Assembly (NCBI GenBank): GCA_031265345.1 | Contig: JAISCU010000054.1 | Span: 1 to 5,835 of the forward strand | DNA: 5,835 bases | Direction: 5' to 3' | DNA from: Bifidobacteriaceae bacterium | GTDB taxonomy: Bacteria; Actinomycetota; Actinomycetes; Actinomycetales; WQXJ01 | Shown: in pieces, positions 5,734 to 5,835 of the stretch | Layout of the letters: each line of letters starts with the position of its first letter | Numbering within the stretch: position 1 is the stretch's first letter | Translations under genes and position numbers: made by a program | The notes under the pieces: model-generated | What the model saw: only the letters and a program-made list of their open reading frames with translations | What the model was told of the DNA's origin: nothing | The model's database searches: none

Positions 5734-5738
5734 ATGAG
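5719..5738 (+). promoter_or_regulatory. Possible operator: direct and inverted repeats over the RHH gene start
   Basis: TGTATG occurs at 5719-5724 and again at 5731-5736, 12 bases apart, and CTCAT (5725-5729) is the reverse complement of ATGAG (5734-5738). Both overlap the putative -10 and the start codon. Ribbon-helix-helix antitoxins bind paired short sites and repress their own promoters, so an autoregulatory operator is plausible. Confidence 0.4.
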
Positions 5739-5835
5739 TGCGGCCGCCGAAACCACCATCAGAGTCCCGGCTGCCTTGCGCGACAAGATCAGGACCGAAG
5801 CGTCTCGCATGGGACTCAAGCAAGCCGATCTGCTC
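5734..5835 (+). CDS. Ribbon-helix-helix protein, probable antitoxin or repressor (3' end outside window)
   Basis: The first 34 residues are visible. After MSAAAE comes the beta strand TTIRVPAAL, then the helix RDKIRTEASRMG, a turn, and the start of a second helix KQADLL. This is the ribbon-helix-helix DNA-binding pattern (short strand with alternating residues, then helix A, turn and helix B) found in the antitoxins of VapB, MazE and CopG type. Such proteins form dimers and repress their own operon while neutralising a toxin encoded just downstream. The toxin gene, if any, lies outside the window. The ATG at 5734 is chosen because TTIRVP follows it closely; an in-frame ATG at 5722 would add MLIC but sits within the putative -10. 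A plain RHH repressor without a toxin is the alternative. Confidence 0.7.
   Translation, partial: MSAAAETTIRVPAALRDKIRTEASRMGLKQADLL

Overview
The window looks like high-GC actinobacterial chromosome. Third codon positions are mostly G or C, GTG is used as a start, Shine-Dalgarno sites precede some genes, and one gene probably has a leaderless transcript. The genus cannot be told from the sequence. The window opens inside one gene and closes inside another.

Left part (1-1571, + strand): the C-terminal part of an FtsX-type ABC permease, followed after 3 bases by its ATPase. This is a MacB/LolD-class exporter or mechanotransmission pair. A strong AAGGAGG site inside the end of the permease gene serves the ATPase. 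The ATPase uses more AT-ending codons than the genes at the right, by eye.

Middle part (1572-2537): mostly gene debris. It holds the C-terminal end of a VOC/glyoxalase-fold protein on + with no N-terminus. Facing it on - is the DNA-binding half of an AraC/GlxA-type regulator whose sensor domain is missing. A GC-rich hairpin lies between them. A perfect 11-bp inverted repeat lies just outside the broken end of the regulator.

Right-centre (2538-5476): a YdeI/OmdA-family gene on - is divergent from a two-gene + operon. The operon encodes a 286-aa alpha/alpha-toroid protein of the prenyltransferase/squalene-cyclase repeat type and, 5 bases later, a 444-aa major facilitator transporter. The two products are probably made together, but their substrate cannot be read from the sequence. 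This pair is the most interesting functional unit here. The transporter carries an Ala-Gly segment encoded by a degenerate GCTGGC-type hexamer repeat.

Right end (5477-5835): about 250 bases with no convincing gene, then the first 34 codons of a ribbon-helix-helix protein, probably an antitoxin-type repressor. Its putative promoter ends so close to the start codon that the mRNA is probably leaderless. Short direct and inverted repeats overlap that promoter, as expected for an autoregulator. No rRNA, tRNA, CRISPR array or complete insertion sequence was seen. I did not find a clearly new multi-gene system; the cyclase-like/MFS pair and the antitoxin-type promoter are the best leads.
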